NCBI GenBank assembly: GCA_041649955.1
Contig: JBAZMD010000004.1
Coordinates: forward strand, 1-62,671
DNA from: JAQUPP01 sp041649955
Lineage (GTDB): Bacteria; Patescibacteriota; Patescibacteriia; UBA2591; JAQUPP01
DNA length: 62,671 nucleotides
Direction of reading: 5' to 3'
Positions within the stretch are counted from its first letter, which is position 1. Each line of letters opens with the position of its first letter. Position numbers and translations under genes: made by a program. The notes beneath the pieces were generated by a model that saw nothing but the letters and a program-made list of their open reading frames with translations, did no database searches and was not told where the DNA came from. This document shows, in pieces, positions 1 through 8,750 of this stretch.

Positions 1-231
1 TGTTTTGTAAATATTTACAATTTCTTCTCCAGCGCCAATTTTTATTTTAAACTGAGCAATTATTTTCCCGCCAAATTTCTTTTCTTTAATCGGCCGATAA
101 TAAGGAATGACAATTCTAATATCGTGCTGACTGATTTTTCTCAGCGCTTTAGTTAAAGCGCTGACTACGTCAGCAATGCCTCCGACTTTTAAAATCGGAT
201 TTACTTCAGAAGCGGCAAATAAAATTTTCAT
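1..231 (-). CDS. Glycogen/starch synthase-like glycosyltransferase (GT5), N-terminal part
   Basis: The first 77 codons run off the left edge of the window, so the C-terminal part is missing. The start MKILFAASEVNPILKVGGIA matches the GT5 glycogen synthase N-terminus, where the Lys-x-Gly-Gly motif binds ADP-glucose; HDIRIVIPYYRP follows as in the family. The expected role is elongation of an alpha-1,4-glucan from ADP- or UDP-glucose in the cytoplasm. The ATG at 231 overlaps the 3' end of the PHP gene (stop at 206) by 26 nt, so the two are probably co-transcribed. A second, complete GT5 gene lies at 5921-7387. The family call is firm for the N-terminus; the substrate is inferred. Confidence 0.85.
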   Translation of the reverse strand, partial: MKILFAASEVNPILKVGGIADVVSALTKALRKISQHDIRIVIPYYRPIKEKKFGGKIIAQFKIKIGAGEEIVNIYKT

Positions 232-1072
232 TGTTGATTTTAAAATAATCCCAAACTGAATTTATATCAAACCCCCATTCTTCGGGTAGAATACCATGAA
301 AATCAGAACCAACTGTAATTGTCAAATTTAATTCTTTGGCTACTTTTTGCCAATGTTCGTTACTCCCCCATGAATGATGACTGGAAATAGCTTCCAGTCC
401 GTCTAGTCCTGATTTTTTAAGTTCTTTAATTATATTTCCATCATGCCAAGCTAGCTGCTGGCCTGGATGAGCCAAAACCGCCTTGCCGTGAGCTTGCTTA
501 ATTAATTTAATAGCTTGTTTGATATCCAGCTCAGTTTCCGGACAAAGAGAAACACCGTTTTTAAAAAAATATTTTTCAATAATATCTGTCAGAGAAATAA
601 TTTTTTTAGGAGTCCAATTAAAATCTTTTCTGATTCTATTCTGATTTTGGGGATATTTTTGAAAAACTCCGGCCAAGTTTGCCACGCCGATATATGGAGC
701 TTTTATTTTAAAAACATCTCTTTCGTCCATCTGCCAGCCGTTTTTTTGAAGAATTTTTATTATTTTTTTAATTTTTAGAAGATGAGATGCCTGTAATTCT
801 TTTAGAACTGAATCAAGTTTTTTATTTTTTAAATCAAATCCGTAGCCCAAAAGATGCAAATGTTTATCTTCAAAATAAGTATAAATCTCTATGCCGGTGA
901 TGACTTTAATTTTTAATTTTTTGCCTTCTTCCTGAAATTCTTTTATCCCGTCGATTCCATTATGATCAGTTAAGGATAAATAATTAAAGCCTGCCTGCTT
1001 GGCTTTTTTCATCAAATCTTGAGGCGAATAAACGCCGTCCGAATAATAAGAATGCAAATGCAAATCAATCAT
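206..1072 (-). CDS. PHP-domain phosphoesterase (RNase AM/YciV-like)
   Basis: This 288-residue protein has the four PHP metal-binding motifs: DLHLHSYYSDG at residues 3-13, SLTDHNG, a central HPGQQ motif and a late GSDFHG motif. Those His/Asp clusters bind a di- or trinuclear metal centre. Members of this stand-alone group hydrolyse phosphoesters such as 3',5'-nucleoside bisphosphates or RNA 5' ends; the substrate here cannot be read from sequence. It sits in a minus-strand run with a GT5 synthase (26-nt overlap downstream) and an APH-type kinase 9 nt upstream, suggesting one operon. The ATG at 1072 puts the first metal motif right at the N-terminus, as usual. Confidence 0.85.
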   Translation of the reverse strand: MIDLHLHSYYSDGVYSPQDLMKKAKQAGFNYLSLTDHNGIDGIKEFQEEGKKLKIKVITGIEIYTYFEDKHLHLLGYGFDLKNKKLDSVLKELQASHLLKIKKIIKILQKNGWQMDERDVFKIKAPYIGVANLAGVFQKYPQNQNRIRKDFNWTPKKIISLTDIIEKYFFKNGVSLCPETELDIKQAIKLIKQAHGKAVLAHPGQQLAWHDGNIIKELKKSGLDGLEAISSHHSWGSNEHWQKVAKELNLTITVGSDFHGILPEEWGFDINSVWDYFKINNENFICRF

Positions 1073-1081
1073 AAAATTATT

Positions 1082-2116
1082 TTAAATAAGTAATAATTTT
1101 TTAATTTTTTCTTCTCCTTGTTTTAATAAAATCTTGATCCCTCTGGCCTTATTCTCTCTATTTGATTCAACTAAAGCTAAAATCGCCGCCATTTCTAAAA
1201 TTTTTCTGATTTCAAAATAAAGCAAACGGATTTTGATTTTTTTATCTTCCAGTTCCTGTTTTGTAAAATAATTTTTTAAAAATAAATTTCTTATTTCCTG
1301 TGATTGTTTTTTTAATTTTGGCGCGTAATAACGAAACATTGAATCGTTTTGGGCCAAGAATCCGCCCACATCTTCCAAAGGATCGCCCCAAAAAGCATAA
1401 CTGAAATCTATGATTTTAAATTTTTTATTTTGAGAAATAATATTCCCCCAATGCAGATCCCCGTGAACCAAGCCAAAATTATTTTTAAAAATTTCTTTAT
1501 TTTTCTGCCTGAATTGCCAAAGTTGTTTAAGTAAGAAACTGAATTCCGGATAAAAATCTTTGGCGCATTTTCTGACTAAAAAATACCAGTGCCGATATTC
1601 CCATTTTTCGCGTTCAAAAGTTTTAATCGGCAAAAAATCAGGTTTCTCAGATGAAATATTGTGCATTCTTTTTAAACAACGGACAATCGGCGCAATTAAA
1701 TTTATCTGATTATTGATTTTTCTTTGGGCCAATAAATTTTCCAATGAAAAACCCGGCGTTTCCAGATAAAAATAAATATTTAAAGACGGATCATAATCTA
1801 AAAAGTGAGGAATATTTTGCCCAAATCCCTTGTCTCTTAGCCAGTTTAAAGCTTTCCATTCCCGATACGGTATGTCTTGCCGGCGATGAATTTTGGCTCT
1901 GATATTTTTTGCGCCGCGATTTGTTATTAATGTATATTTCAAGCTCATATTGCGGTATTTACCGCAAAAATTTCTGACTAATTCTATTTTAAGGTCAAGT
2001 AATTTTTCGTTTTTAGTTAAAAAATTTTTTCTTCTTTTCTGAAAAAGAAGAATCATATATTTTTTATCCAGAGATTTTTTGGTGTTAAAAATGCGGGGCA
2101 ATTTAATAAAAATCAT
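1082..2116 (-). CDS. Aminoglycoside phosphotransferase/choline kinase-fold protein
   Basis: A 344-residue soluble protein with the APH-fold catalytic loop HGDLHWGNII followed by the metal-binding segment KIIDFSYAFWGDP. These correspond to the catalytic Asp/Asn and the DFG-equivalent Asp. The N-terminal ~80 residues are basic and less conserved. The fold phosphorylates small hydroxylated molecules or sugars; next to glycogen synthase and GH57 genes a sugar-kinase role is possible but inferred. No resistance role is implied. It is read with the PHP gene just downstream. A 110-bp repeat-rich gap separates it from the GH57 gene upstream. Confidence 0.75.
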   Translation of the reverse strand: MIFIKLPRIFNTKKSLDKKYMILLFQKRRKNFLTKNEKLLDLKIELVRNFCGKYRNMSLKYTLITNRGAKNIRAKIHRRQDIPYREWKALNWLRDKGFGQNIPHFLDYDPSLNIYFYLETPGFSLENLLAQRKINNQINLIAPIVRCLKRMHNISSEKPDFLPIKTFEREKWEYRHWYFLVRKCAKDFYPEFSFLLKQLWQFRQKNKEIFKNNFGLVHGDLHWGNIISQNKKFKIIDFSYAFWGDPLEDVGGFLAQNDSMFRYYAPKLKKQSQEIRNLFLKNYFTKQELEDKKIKIRLLYFEIRKILEMAAILALVESNRENKARGIKILLKQGEEKIKKLLLI

Positions 2117-2226
2117 AGATTAGCTTATTAGGAATTAGCTTTTTAGCTTCTTAGAAATTAACTAATTAGCTTCTTAGGAATTATTCTCTAATGCCTAAAA
2201 AGCTAAGAAGCTACAAGCTAATAAGC
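2117..2226. repeat. Short intergenic inverted/direct repeat cluster
   Basis: This gap is built from copies of TTAGCTT(A/C)TTAG-like words. The left half has AGCTTATTAG and AGCTTTTTAGCTTCTTAG; the right half carries their reverse complements (CTAAAAAGCTAAGAAGCT, CTAATAAGCT), so the transcript can fold into a long imperfect hairpin. It may work as an RNA terminator or stabiliser between the two flanking minus-strand genes, or be a decayed palindromic repeat. No coding signal is seen. Confidence 0.6.
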
Positions 2227-4206
2227 TTATTTAGATGTATAACCGGAAATTTTAAATTTAAAACCAAATCCTTCGGCTGTCGGTTTATAAAGAATTTCAA
2301 TGAATAATTGTCCTTTCTTATTTTTTTTGAAAAAAATCGGCGACCATCGATTGGTTTCAGCCAAAAGCGCTAATTTCAAATATTTGCCTTTCGCAGCGTC
2401 CGATTGTTTTAAAAGCTGCAGAAAATCATTAATTAAACTTTCCGGTTTGACGATTATTTTTAGTTTTCCTTTTTTATATTGATAATCGCATTGCCCTTTT
2501 TGATGATAATCGCCGAATTTGGAAAAACGCAGCAAGCTCATCGCGTCCCAGCCGAATTCTCCCAGCCAGTATTCTATATACATGGAAGGTGTTTCGCAAA
2601 GATAAAAATTATTGTATTCATCAAAAGAAAAACCCAAGGGATGAGTATTTCTGTTTCTTTTTTCAAAAGCGATTTTAATCAGCTTGAAAAGTTCTTGCGG
2701 CTGTTTTGCCAAGAATTCTTTATCTTTATGATTTTCAAAATATTCTTTGGCGAATTTTGAAAATTCTCCCGGCGCGTATTCCCAATAACCTTTTAAAGAA
2801 GGCAGTAATCGAGCAGTTCTCAAATCGTCTACCACGTGCAGAACATCATAAATATCCATTCCGTTTTTCAGTTTAAAAATAGCGTCGCGCCATTTAATCG
2901 CTTTTTCCAATTCTTTCAATTTAATGGCTTTATTCATTTCATCTTCAAATTCCAAAACCATTGAATTAAAATCAGCTGCCATGACTCTTTCTTTATAGGG
3001 CCTTAATTTTACTGTTTTAAAAGCTTGGCGATGCGCTTGTCTGATCAATCCGGATCTCTGATATTCAAAAGCCAAATCAATAATTTTGCGATAATAATTT
3101 TCCGCTTTTTCTTTTATTTCACGGCTTATTTTGGGAATCAAAAAAACAATTTTTTTCAAATCAAAAGCGCTCTGTTCTATCATTTCCAAACTCCACCATG
3201 GCTTGGCCGAAGCCCACCAATATTGATCGCTGGACAAAGCTTTGTCCAATCTATCTCTGATTTCTTTATAATTAGCAATATTTTTATCCAATTTTGAAAC
3301 CAAATCAATCACAAAATAAGTAAATTCCCACTGATGATTATGAATCGGATTCTCTGGATTTTGCCAGAGAGTGAATGGATGCTGTTTTTCTTTTTCCAAC
3401 CAAAAATCCTGCTCTTCCGAGCTCCAGGTGCAATCTCTGGGAATAATTTTTTCATTATTTATGGAAAAATTTTTAATCAATTCTGAAACAAAAACTTTTT
3501 CAATTTTTTTATCCTGATAAATTTCAAAAAGCAAATTTTCCAAACCCGGGCGATGATGGCCGAAAGTTTCACTGTCCATTACCGTCAAAAGATAGCGGTC
3601 TTTTTTAATTTCATCGCCGATTTCGCTGGTTAGAGATTTGAAATTGCGGCAAACGGCTGAGAGAATCAGATTGCTGATTCTTTTGTCTCTAAAAATAATT
3701 TTCAAATGATTCAATTTTTGAATCGGATAAATTTTTTTAAAATCCGGTTTTCGCGGCGAAGCCAATTCTTCGGCAATAATCCATTTAAAACCGCATTCTT
3801 CCACAACTTTTGCCACTTTCTCGCTGTAAGCCAATTCGGGAGAAAAAAATCCTTTCGGCTGCCAATATTTTCCGAAATATTTTTTATTGGTTTCATTATT
3901 CAGAAGAATTTGCCTTTTAATTTCTTCCTTGGACAATAAAGGCAAAAAGGGGTGGTATTTAACCCCTCCGGTAAATTCAATTTGTCCGCGTTTGGCAAAA
4001 TCTTTTATTTGTTCAATCACGTCTTGATAGCCATTTTTTGCCAATAATTCGGTTAATCCGGCGCTGATATTAATGGTAATCTTCGCCTTGGAATTAAGAG
4101 CCAAGCCGCTGATTATTTTGCGATAACTTTCATTGACTATTCGCTCCAAAATATCCAATTGCTGGCTTGACGGCTGATAAAAATGTAGAAAAATAGCCCA
4201 TTTCAT
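2227..4206 (-). CDS. Glycoside hydrolase family 57 protein (alpha-amylase/branching-enzyme type)
   Basis: This 659-residue protein starts MKWAIFLHFYQPSSQ, the HxYQP opening typical of GH57. It goes on with SAGLTELLAKNGYQDVI, TGGVKYHPFLPLL and FFSPELAYSEKVAKVVEECG, where the Glu of SPELAYS is at the usual nucleophile position, and later VMDSETFGHHRPG, a good fit for the acid Asp region. GH57 enzymes cut or branch alpha-glucans in the cytoplasm, which fits two glycogen synthase-like genes nearby. The C-terminal ~200 residues are less recognisable. The ATG lies 6 nt after a perfect TATAAT, so the mRNA is probably leaderless. Exact specificity is not readable. Confidence 0.85.
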   Translation of the reverse strand: MKWAIFLHFYQPSSQQLDILERIVNESYRKIISGLALNSKAKITINISAGLTELLAKNGYQDVIEQIKDFAKRGQIEFTGGVKYHPFLPLLSKEEIKRQILLNNETNKKYFGKYWQPKGFFSPELAYSEKVAKVVEECGFKWIIAEELASPRKPDFKKIYPIQKLNHLKIIFRDKRISNLILSAVCRNFKSLTSEIGDEIKKDRYLLTVMDSETFGHHRPGLENLLFEIYQDKKIEKVFVSELIKNFSINNEKIIPRDCTWSSEEQDFWLEKEKQHPFTLWQNPENPIHNHQWEFTYFVIDLVSKLDKNIANYKEIRDRLDKALSSDQYWWASAKPWWSLEMIEQSAFDLKKIVFLIPKISREIKEKAENYYRKIIDLAFEYQRSGLIRQAHRQAFKTVKLRPYKERVMAADFNSMVLEFEDEMNKAIKLKELEKAIKWRDAIFKLKNGMDIYDVLHVVDDLRTARLLPSLKGYWEYAPGEFSKFAKEYFENHKDKEFLAKQPQELFKLIKIAFEKRNRNTHPLGFSFDEYNNFYLCETPSMYIEYWLGEFGWDAMSLLRFSKFGDYHQKGQCDYQYKKGKLKIIVKPESLINDFLQLLKQSDAAKGKYLKLALLAETNRWSPIFFKKNKKGQLFIEILYKPTAEGFGFKFKISGYTSK

Positions 4207-4221
4207 ATCAATATTATAACA
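4207..4221 (-). promoter_or_regulatory. Extended -10 promoter giving a leaderless GH57 mRNA
   Basis: On the minus strand TGT-TATAAT occupies 4221-4213, followed by six bases (ATTGAT) and the GH57 ATG. With a normal -10 to +1 distance, transcription starts at or next to the A of the start codon. No good -35 is visible, but the TGn extension compensates for that. Confidence 0.65.
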
Positions 4222-4238
4222 TTTTTAATAAAATAAAA

Positions 4239-4267
4239 CAGGGGTGATTAATTACCAATCGCCCCTG
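4239..4267 (-). terminator. Rho-independent terminator of the 4292-5293 gene
   Basis: The minus strand reads CAGGGGCGATT, a 7-nt loop, AATCACCCCTG, then TTTTATTTT. This strong GC stem with a U-run lies 25 nt past the stop of the 333-codon gene and just upstream of the GH57 promoter. Confidence 0.8.
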
Positions 4268-4291
4268 AAAATATTTTCTAAAAAAACTGCA

Positions 4292-5293
4292 CTACCCATT
4301 GAGAATAACTACCGAAGAATGGGTTGAATCAGGACATTCAGCAGGGTCACCACTAAATATTAATTTCTTTACGCCTCCAATTTTGCGGATATTAAAACCC
4401 ACTGAACTTGAAAAAATATTGAATTTACCTTCTTTACGATAGAGATCTCCTGGAGCATCAAACTGAATATGTTCTTTTTCACTTAAAATCTGTGGCATCT
4501 CGACCAAAAGATGAGCGACAACAAAACTCCCGGCCGGAATAATCTGTGAGCGATAGGGATCTAATTCCCATCTGCATGCCTGAACAGAATATCCTTGAAA
4601 AGCATCGACCAAAAGCAAAACAATATTAATATCATCAGTTAGCCCTGTTAAAAAATCTCTATAAACGCGAAGGAATTCTAAATGCTCCCATGCCATCATT
4701 CTGTTACACCAATTTTCAAAACATACGTTTTCCTTTTTGCATCGGTTCTCAAGAAGGGGGAAAACTCCCCTCTCAATAACCAAGCCATATCCCGAATTTA
4801 TGGGATTATTAACATCCGCGATCCGATTAGCCACTTTAAGCGAAGGAATAATAATTGGGATAATACGTTGACGATTAATACCATATTTCTTCGCCAATTT
4901 ATCTGCCTTTCCTTTCGCTTTTAAAAATTTCTTTTCAAACCCTTCTGTATTAAGATCCCCATAATGCTCTATTAAACTACTTAGACAAGTATAAATTGGG
5001 GTATGTGTGAAATTATAAGGTAAATGGAAATTCTTATTCGCTTCAAGAATTGGAAATGGATTATTTGGTGAAGGAGTAAATCTTTCGCCAATTATTAACG
5101 GAACAGTTCCAGCTAAAGTTACTTCTTTTCCTTCTTGAAGCCATTGAATAACCCTCCTTATAAAGTCAAGGTCTCTCCTGTGCGACTTCGGATTTGTGAA
5201 TTGATTACGCAATTCGATAAATTGACTATCGAATTTGGCTAACTGTAATAACAATGCATCGTCGACCTTCCGGCCCTTTGACTTTTCAGCCAT
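4292..5293 (-). CDS. Conserved-looking protein of unknown function, 333 aa
   Basis: I do not recognise this protein. It appears soluble and globular, with no signal peptide or membrane segment, and has a cysteine cluster in the middle (ENRCKKENVCFENWCNRM). The end, FSGDPAECPDSTHSSVVILNG, is rich in small residues. It stands out from its neighbours by having its own strong promoter (TTGACA-17-TATTAT), a ~70-nt leader, a textbook AAGGAGG Shine-Dalgarno sequence 6 nt before the ATG, and its own terminator. It is thus an independent, well-translated unit. GC content is somewhat higher than in neighbouring genes, which may mean a different history or stronger expression. Confidence 0.75.
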   Translation of the reverse strand: MAEKSKGRKVDDALLLQLAKFDSQFIELRNQFTNPKSHRRDLDFIRRVIQWLQEGKEVTLAGTVPLIIGERFTPSPNNPFPILEANKNFHLPYNFTHTPIYTCLSSLIEHYGDLNTEGFEKKFLKAKGKADKLAKKYGINRQRIIPIIIPSLKVANRIADVNNPINSGYGLVIERGVFPLLENRCKKENVCFENWCNRMMAWEHLEFLRVYRDFLTGLTDDINIVLLLVDAFQGYSVQACRWELDPYRSQIIPAGSFVVAHLLVEMPQILSEKEHIQFDAPGDLYRKEGKFNIFSSSVGFNIRKIGGVKKLIFSGDPAECPDSTHSSVVILNG

Positions 5294-5399
5294 GATGCAC
5301 CTCCTTATTTTAACGAACCTAGCTATTTTGGGACAAACTTAATTGCTTATCCCCTAAGCTATTAGAATAAATAATATCACAATTTTTATTTTTTGTCAA
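5294..5399 (-). promoter_or_regulatory. Promoter and Shine-Dalgarno of the 333-aa gene
   Basis: On the minus strand TTGACA (5399-5394), a 17-bp spacer and TATTAT (5376-5371) form a near-consensus sigma-70 promoter. The leader of about 70 nt ends in AAGGAGGTGCATC-ATG. This is among the best Shine-Dalgarno sequences in the window; most other genes have none. Confidence 0.75.
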
Positions 5400-5407
5400 A
5401 TAAAAAA

Positions 5408-5436
5408 TCAAGGACTGATAAAATATCAGTCCTTGA
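5408..5436 (-). terminator. Terminator of the 131-aa gene
   Basis: A perfect 13-bp inverted repeat, TCAAGGACTGATA and TATCAGTCCTTGA with a 3-nt loop, is followed on the minus strand by TTTTTTATTT. It sits 15 nt past the stop at 5452 and directly before the next promoter. Confidence 0.85.
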
Positions 5437-5451
5437 CTTTTGAATAAAAAT

Positions 5452-5847
5452 TTATTTTTTTAGATCTTTCACTTTAATTCTATAAACTGCAGCACATTTT
5501 TCTATTTCCTCTGCGTAATTTTTATCAACTGTTAGCGCATACGTATATTCTTTCAATATAGATTCTTTGGCTTGCCATAAAATTTCCGGTTTAATTTCTA
5601 TTGGCATTCGTTTATCAACAGCATAATTTTCTATTTTTTGGGCACCACCAAGATCGCCATTCTTAAATTTTTCATCAAAGGCATATTGCAATGCCTCTTG
5701 AAAACTTATCTCTACTCCTACTTTCAAGGCTCCTTCCGCCATCTCTTCCGCATCCTTAAAACGAAGTTCAGAAATAAGTTCTCCAACTTCTTTCTGAAGA
5801 ATCTCCTTTTTCTCTTCTTTAGAAAGTTCTTGTTCTAAAATTTCCAT
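5452..5847 (-). CDS. Small helical protein of unknown function, 131 aa
   Basis: This is an acidic and basic, probably all-alpha protein (MEILEQELSKEEKKEILQKE...) with no cysteine pair, signal or membrane segment. The pattern of alternating short helices (ELRFKDAEEMAEGALKVG..., FKNGDLGGAQKIENYAVDK) looks like a helical repeat or adaptor, but I do not recognise the family. It has its own terminator. The ATG at 5847 has no Shine-Dalgarno. Confidence 0.65.
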   Translation of the reverse strand: MEILEQELSKEEKKEILQKEVGELISELRFKDAEEMAEGALKVGVEISFQEALQYAFDEKFKNGDLGGAQKIENYAVDKRMPIEIKPEILWQAKESILKEYTYALTVDKNYAEEIEKCAAVYRIKVKDLKK

Positions 5848-5920
5848 ATAATTTTTATTAATTATCTTATATTTTTATAATACTCCTTTTTAAGGAATTT
5901 GTCAACTCCTGCTTTTGGGC

Positions 5921-7387
5921 TTATTTTCTCATTTTTTTAACTATTTTGCGATATAAAATTACGTATTTTTTGGCCGGTAATTTCCAGGAGTATGATTCTC
6001 TCATTGCTTGGCGGACTATTTTTTGCCAAATATTTTTTCTTTTATAATTTTCCAAAGCCCGGGCAATGGTAAACAACAAATCCTGAGGCTGATAAGTGGA
6101 AAGAACAAAACCGTTGCCTCGCAATGTTTGCGGATTATAATCAATAATCGTGTCTGAAAGCCCTCCCACTTCATGGACAATCGGGATTGAGCCATAACGC
6201 AAACTGATCAACTGCGAAATTCCGCAAGGTTCAAAGCGCGAAGGCATTAAATAAAAATCCGAAGCGGCATAAATTTTCCTTTCCATATCTTCCTTAAACG
6301 GATAAAAGAATAATAATTTTTTTGGGTATTTCTTCGCTTTTTTTCGAAAAAATTCCGTATAATTTTCGTCCCCGCTGCCAACAATGGCTATTTGAAGATT
6401 TAGTCTCAAAAGAAAATCCAAAATTTGAATAATTAATTCAAAGCCTTTCTGTTCGGACAGGCGGTTTGCCAGCCCGATTAAAGGAATTTTCGGATCAACT
6501 TTCAAACCAAACTTTTTTTGAAGAATTATTTTATTTTCTACTTTTTTCTCCAAAGAATTGGCGCGATAATTAACATAAAGAGCCGGATCAAAACGAGGAT
6601 TGAAAACCGTGTAATCTATGCCATTGACAATGCCGTAAATATCTTTAGATCTTTGTTTTAAAAAAGAATCCAGTTCGCAGCCGAATTGCGGCGTTAAAAT
6701 TTCTTGAGCATAGCGCTCGCTGACCGCGTTAATAACATCAGCATAAATAATTCCTCTTTTAATAAAATTTATATTCTGCAATTCCTTTGCGGTATTAGGT
6801 AGCGGATTTTTGCCATTATCTCTTTTTTCTTTGGGAATTTTCCACCAATCTTGCGGCCCTTGAAAATTCAAATTATGAATCGTCAGCAGTGTGCCGACAT
6901 TTTTCAAGTCAGGATCTTTTTTAAATTTGGTTTTTAATAAATAAGGAACCAACCCGGCGTGCCAATCATGAACATGAAAAATTTGCGGATTAAATTTTAA
7001 AATTTTAACCAATTCTATGGCTGCCAAATCAAATAAATAAAATCTCAAGCCGTTATCCGGATAGTCGTAAATTTTTTCTTTATATCTGGAGCCGAATAAT
7101 TTTTCCTGGCAGACAAAAAAAACCGGATATTTATCCGGAGAAATGATTTTTTTAAAACTAACTTGATAATTTTTACCCGCCAGTTTAATGGATATTTTAT
7201 AAGGCAAATTTTCAATCGGCCAATTATTTTTTTTAATTGTGCCGTGGTAAGGAGTAATGACAATTACTTTATATCCCAAACGATAAAGAGAACGCGGCAA
7301 ATATCTGATTACTTCGCCTAATCCGCCGGTTTTGGAATAAGGCGATACCTCGGCGCTGATATGAACAATTTTAAGGTTTTTTTTCAT
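5921..7387 (-). CDS. glgA: Glycogen/starch synthase (GT5 family)
   Basis: A complete 488-residue GT5 enzyme. The N-terminus has IVHISAEVSPYSKTGGLGEV, whose KTGG motif contacts the nucleotide sugar. FHVHDWHAGLVPYLL and TIHNLNFQG follow, then the GT-B C-terminal half with NRLSEQKGFELI, and the catalytic ExFEPCGISQL-type motif (PSRFEPCGISQLISLRYG) near residue 395. It adds glucose to the non-reducing end of an alpha-1,4-glucan. The truncated gene at 1-231 is a diverged paralogue. ruvC lies 15 nt upstream on the same strand, so it may be read through. The family is secure; use of ADP- or UDP-glucose is not decided. Confidence 0.9.
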   Translation of the reverse strand: MKKNLKIVHISAEVSPYSKTGGLGEVIRYLPRSLYRLGYKVIVITPYHGTIKKNNWPIENLPYKISIKLAGKNYQVSFKKIISPDKYPVFFVCQEKLFGSRYKEKIYDYPDNGLRFYLFDLAAIELVKILKFNPQIFHVHDWHAGLVPYLLKTKFKKDPDLKNVGTLLTIHNLNFQGPQDWWKIPKEKRDNGKNPLPNTAKELQNINFIKRGIIYADVINAVSERYAQEILTPQFGCELDSFLKQRSKDIYGIVNGIDYTVFNPRFDPALYVNYRANSLEKKVENKIILQKKFGLKVDPKIPLIGLANRLSEQKGFELIIQILDFLLRLNLQIAIVGSGDENYTEFFRKKAKKYPKKLLFFYPFKEDMERKIYAASDFYLMPSRFEPCGISQLISLRYGSIPIVHEVGGLSDTIIDYNPQTLRGNGFVLSTYQPQDLLFTIARALENYKRKNIWQKIVRQAMRESYSWKLPAKKYVILYRKIVKKMRK

Positions 7388-7402
7388 ATTTCTGTTAAAA
7401 AA

Positions 7403-7885
7403 TTAATCCAAAAAATTCTTCATTTGCGCGCCGGCGATAGCGATTGCCAAGGCGTCAGCCGCGTCATCCGGCCTGGGAACCTCCTTGAGTTTAAGCACTA
7501 ATTTGACCATTTTCTGAATTTGCTGTTTTGAGGCCTGGCCATAACCGGTTAAAGCTTGTTTAACTTGCAACGGCGTCAGTTCGCAAATCGGAACATCATT
7601 TAAATCCGCGGTTAAAACTATTACTCCCCTCGCTTCCCCGACTTGAAAAGCCGTTTTAACGTTTTTGGCAAAATAAATTTTTTCTACGACAATTTTTTCA
7701 GGTTTGTATTTTTTAATCAAAATTTTCAGTTCATTAAAAATTTTGGATAATCTTTTTGAAAAAACGGCTTTAGACGAAGTAACAATACAGCCGTAATCTA
7801 TGGCTGACCATTTGTTATTGCCTTCTGTTCTAATTACTCCGTATCCGGTAGTGGCCACGCCCGGATCTATGCCTAAAATAATCAT
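7403..7885 (-). CDS. ruvC: Holliday junction resolvase RuvC
   Basis: This 160-residue protein has the RNase H-like fold of RuvC. It starts MIILGIDPGVATTGYGVI with Asp7; Glu68 lies in IVVEKIYF, and the C-terminal RPDDAADALAIAI supplies Asp141 and Asp144. These match the four catalytic acids of Escherichia coli RuvC (D7, E66, D138, D141). It cuts Holliday junctions made by RecA and branch-migrated by RuvAB. The yebC gene follows upstream, a common pairing; the two are separated by a 108-bp gap. The length is slightly shorter than the usual 170-175 residues, missing only the tail. Confidence 0.95.
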   Translation of the reverse strand: MIILGIDPGVATTGYGVIRTEGNNKWSAIDYGCIVTSSKAVFSKRLSKIFNELKILIKKYKPEKIVVEKIYFAKNVKTAFQVGEARGVIVLTADLNDVPICELTPLQVKQALTGYGQASKQQIQKMVKLVLKLKEVPRPDDAADALAIAIAGAQMKNFLD

Positions 7886-7993
7886 AAGCTAAATGCTAAT
7901 CACTGCGAATTATTAAACGAATAATTACGAATTACGAATTACGAATTTGTAAAAATTTGTATTGAACTATTATTTGTAACGATTCGCATTTAG
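7886..7993. repeat. Gap with short tandem ATTACGA repeats
   Basis: Around 7918-7946 the 7-bp unit ATTACGA recurs in tandem (four units, one slightly altered). The flanking GCGAATTATT and AATAATAGTT-like words are partly complementary across the gap. There is no coding potential. It may be a replication-slippage array or a decayed small repeat between ruvC and yebC. Confidence 0.55.
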
Positions 7994-8719
7994 TTATTCA
8001 ACATTGGAATAACACTCTTCAATGTCCTGGTCGTCTTCAATTTCTTCAATAATAGTTTCCAATTTTTTTTGAATTGATTCGTCCACGCTAATTGGGTCTT
8101 TGGCAACCCATTCTATATCCGCATAATCTATTTTTATATTTTCTTTTTCCAGGCCCTCTTTAATTTTTTGCAAATTTTCTGATTTACAATAAATCATTAA
8201 TCCATCCTCTTCAGGCTTAACATCATCAACGCCCAAATCAATAATTTTTAATTCTAAATCATCTAATTTCAATCCGCTTTCCGGCAAAACAGAAATATGA
8301 ATCACTCCTTTTCTTTCAAACATCCATAAAACAGAATTTTGGCCGCCCAGCGAACCGTTGTATTTATTAAAAATGCGCCTCAAACTGCCGGTAGTTCTAT
8401 TTTTATTATCAGTTAAAGCTTTAATCACAATCATTGTCCCTTCCGGACCAAAAGCTTCGTAAATAACTTCTTCAATCTGTTCGCCTCCCAATTCGCCGGT
8501 TCCCTTTTTAACGGCTCGCTCAATATTTTCTTTCGGCACATTGGCCTGTCTGGCCTTTTCCATAGCCAAACGAAGTTTAAAATTAGTGACAGGATCACCG
8601 CCGCCTTCCCGGGCAGCAATAGTAACGGCATGCGCCATTTTAGTAAAAACATTGCTTTTTTTAATATCTAAGGCCCCCTTGAAATGTTTTAATTTTGCCC
8701 ACTTTGAGTGTCCGCTCAT
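7994..8719 (-). CDS. yebC: YebC/PmpR-family protein
   Basis: A 241-residue protein with the invariant YebC start MSGHSKWAKLKHFKGALDIK and then FTKMAHAVTIAAREGGGDP and RARQANVPKENIERA-like motifs. The family was first described as transcriptional regulators; more recent work connects it with ribosomes stalled on difficult peptide sequences. The three-domain length is normal. It is placed next to ruvC, as in many bacteria. Its promoter, TTGTCT-16-TATAAT on the minus strand, ends 31 nt before the ATG. Confidence 0.95.
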   Translation of the reverse strand: MSGHSKWAKLKHFKGALDIKKSNVFTKMAHAVTIAAREGGGDPVTNFKLRLAMEKARQANVPKENIERAVKKGTGELGGEQIEEVIYEAFGPEGTMIVIKALTDNKNRTTGSLRRIFNKYNGSLGGQNSVLWMFERKGVIHISVLPESGLKLDDLELKIIDLGVDDVKPEEDGLMIYCKSENLQKIKEGLEKENIKIDYADIEWVAKDPISVDESIQKKLETIIEEIEDDQDIEECYSNVE

Positions 8720-8750
8720 ATTAATTTATTTTAATATTTAATATTACAAT

